Source of the DNA: Sulfitobacter sp. SK011 | Lineage (GTDB): Bacteria > Pseudomonadota > Alphaproteobacteria > Rhodobacterales > Rhodobacteraceae | Direction: 5' to 3' | Assembly (NCBI RefSeq): GCF_003352065.1 | Contig: NZ_CP025803.1 | Coordinates: forward strand, 1,901,574-1,965,573 | Length of the DNA stretch: 64,000 bases | In this document: in pieces, positions 62,732 to 64,000 of the stretch | Numbering within the stretch: the first letter of the stretch is position 1 | Layout of the letters: each line of letters begins with the position of its first letter | Made by a program: the position numbers and the translations under genes | Notes under the pieces: generated by a model | Databases searched by the model: none | The model's input: the letters and a program-made list of their open reading frames with translations, nothing else | What the model was told of the DNA's origin: nothing

Positions 62732-63241
62732 TTAAGAGGCGGGGTTCGACTTTTGCGCTGGTGCACCTTTGGCACCGGGGTTCAGCGGATCGTCCTGACG
62801 CTGAACCGAACCTTCAAAATGCGCACCCGATTCGATGGCGATGGTCTTGTGAATGATGTCGCCTTCAACCCGTGCAGTCGACGTCAGGCGGACCTTGAGG
62901 CCACGCACACGTCCGACAATGCGGCCATTGATCACAACGTCATCGGCAATCACTTCGCCCTTGATGGTGGCGGTTTCACCAATGGTCAGCAGATGTGCGC
63001 GAATGTCACCTTCAACCGTGCCTTCGACCTGAATGTCGCCGGTGGTTTTCATATTGCCCGTGACGTGCAAATCCGCTGAAAGCACAGAGGCTGGCGGTTT
63101 CGCTTTGGGCGCGCTGGCCTTGAATTCATTGGGCTTGGGTGCCGAAGGGGCACCAGATGCCGATACATTCGAGGTCGTTGGTTTGTGCGCATCGCCGTCC
63201 TTTTGAGGGGCGGGATCGTTGATTTTGCTTTTAGAAAACAT
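62732..63241 (-). CDS. Bactofilin-family cytoskeletal protein
   Basis: 169 residues. A disordered Pro/Ala/Ser N-terminus (about 1-55), then a DUF583 beta-helix (VLSADLHVTGNMKTTGDIQVEGTVEGDIR, IKGEVIADDVVINGRIVG, ARVEGDIIHKTIAIESGAHFEGSV). Bactofilins polymerise and localise cell-wall enzymes. It overlaps the 3' end of the upstream M23 peptidase by 11 nt, fitting the known pairing of bactofilins with M23 proteins. Confidence 0.94.
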   Translation of the reverse strand: MFSKSKINDPAPQKDGDAHKPTTSNVSASGAPSAPKPNEFKASAPKAKPPASVLSADLHVTGNMKTTGDIQVEGTVEGDIRAHLLTIGETATIKGEVIADDVVINGRIVGRVRGLKVRLTSTARVEGDIIHKTIAIESGAHFEGSVQRQDDPLNPGAKGAPAQKSNPAS

Positions 63242-64000
63242 CGTTTGCAGCCTTGATATAGATCATGGGGTTAACAGCTTTGCCACCTACACGGACTTCA
63301 TAGTGGAGGTGGACACCGGTGACCCGTCCAGACGCTCCCATATCACCAATATGCTGTCCGCGCGAGACCCTTTGGCCTACTTTTACGCGAATACGCGATT
63401 GATGAGCGTATCTTGTCTCAATGCCAAAGTCGTGTTTGATTTTGACCAGTCGTCCATAACCCGATTGCCATCCTGCGTGGGTGACAACGCCGTCCGCCGT
63501 GGCATAAAGCGGGGTGCCGGCGCTGGCCGCGAAATCAACGCCTGAGTGCATGCGCCGACCACCGGTTTTGGGATCGCGGCGAAACCCGAACTGGCTGGTA
63601 AAGCGAAACCCGTTTTTCACGGGTTTTGCAAAGGGCGCTTTTTCAGCGGCGATGCGGTAAAGGTTCAGACGGTCCATCTGATCCAGCAACCGGTTGGCAC
63701 GCAATGTATCAGGGGTAGGCTCTTCGCCGCGCGTGGTAAACGACAGCGGCGTCATCGGGCCACCCTGACCGGAATAGCCGCGTTTCACAGTGGCCAGAAT
63801 GCTCTCGGTGGGCATGCCTGCATTGCGGAACATTTTATCAAGCGGGGCAACCGAAACGGTCATCGCTTCTTCCAACTGGCGAAAGATCGCGTCGTTCTGG
63901 TCGCGCATCAGCGCAATCTCTTGGGTCATTTCATCGGCGTAAAGCAATGCGTCCTGCGCATCGACAATCACCTGATCACGTTCTTTTGCCGTGCGGGCCA
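63231..64000 (-). CDS. M23-family metallopeptidase, C-terminal part
   Basis: The frame stays open to the window end, so the N-terminus is missing (about 256 codons visible). The M23/LytM domain has RRMHSGVDFAASAGTPLYATADGVVTHAGWQSGYG and GVHLHYEVRVGG, giving the H-x3-D and HxH zinc ligands. A coiled region (DALLYADEMTQEIALMRDQNDAIFRQLEEAM) precedes it. It is probably membrane-anchored or periplasmic and acts on peptidoglycan with the bactofilin. Confidence 0.9.
   Translation of the reverse strand, partial: ARTAKERDQVIVDAQDALLYADEMTQEIALMRDQNDAIFRQLEEAMTVSVAPLDKMFRNAGMPTESILATVKRGYSGQGGPMTPLSFTTRGEEPTPDTLRANRLLDQMDRLNLYRIAAEKAPFAKPVKNGFRFTSQFGFRRDPKTGGRRMHSGVDFAASAGTPLYATADGVVTHAGWQSGYGRLVKIKHDFGIETRYAHQSRIRVKVGQRVSRGQHIGDMGASGRVTGVHLHYEVRVGGKAVNPMIYIKAANDVF

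Noticed and set aside
1..64000. CRISPR arrays, insertion sequences, integrases or attachment sites
   Set aside because: No regularly spaced repeats, transposase or integrase frames were seen. The only mobile-type genes are the GTA remnant, which is vertically inherited in this family.

Overview
This window looks like chromosomal DNA of a marine Roseobacter-group alphaproteobacterium (Rhodobacteraceae). I infer this from gene content and order, not from a database search. The clues are a complete Paracoccus/Roseobacter-type sox cluster, a DUF2155-aat-accC-accB block, a short-chain-acyl XRE regulator (ScfR type), an NDUFA12-family complex I protein, a GapR (DUF2312) protein, a pyruvate dehydrogenase E1-beta with its own lipoyl domain, and a gene transfer agent (GTA) remnant next to cysE. 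No rRNA, tRNA, CRISPR array or insertion sequence was seen.

Layout. 1-2.2 kb: 3' end of a znuA-like gene, then convergent phoX with a Pho box. 2.3-12.4 kb: thiosulfate oxidation locus. On the minus strand lie soxS, a GlcG/HbpS-like gene, soxR and a YeeE/YedE transporter; on the plus strand lie soxVW, soxXYZAB and soxCD. Three ATTC-N8-GAAT-type sites sit before soxS/soxV, soxX and soxC. 12.5-20.3 kb: clpP, clpX, ridA-like, an FkbM methyltransferase/GT61 fusion, NDUFA12, DUF2155, aat, accC and accB. 20.4-25.7 kb: a branched-chain amino-acid-type ABC transporter (livKHMGF order). 26-32 kb: scfR-like regulator, CheY-like receiver, two-TM small protein, SSF-domain histidine kinase and an orphan FliM/SpoA protein. 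32.1-34.3 kb: a second sulfur locus (DUF442 protein, split YeeE/YedE pair, ETHE1/Blh-type metallo-hydrolase).

34.4-43.4 kb: housekeeping genes (gapR, tig, cpdB, a lytic transglycosylase, rplI-rpsR-rpsF), a frameshifted yceI and a cytochrome b561-YceI fusion. 43.5-49.5 kb: type II fatty acid synthesis (fabD, fabG, acpP, fabF) with a ClpP-like lipoprotein, a GNAT enzyme and mltG. 49.7-52.8 kb: GTA remnant. Gene g1 is followed by a terminase N-terminus fused in frame to the C-terminal part of the g15 tail protein, which is then frameshifted; g3-g14 are absent. 52.9 kb to the end: cysE, pdhABC, a DUF5765-like membrane protein, an ftsB-like gene, an SDR, pgk, two cyclophilins, a bactofilin and a partial M23 peptidase.

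How it fits together. The Sox enzymes act in the periplasm and are supplied with reductant by SoxV, SoxW and SoxS. SoxR carries two cysteines 66 residues apart, as in SqrR/BigR persulfide sensors, and probably reads sulfane sulfur and the operators above. The second sulfur locus would handle cytoplasmic persulfide. The scfR-receiver-SSF-kinase-FliM-like cluster is the best candidate for an uncharacterised signalling system. The GTA remnant is the clearest genomic lesion in the window.
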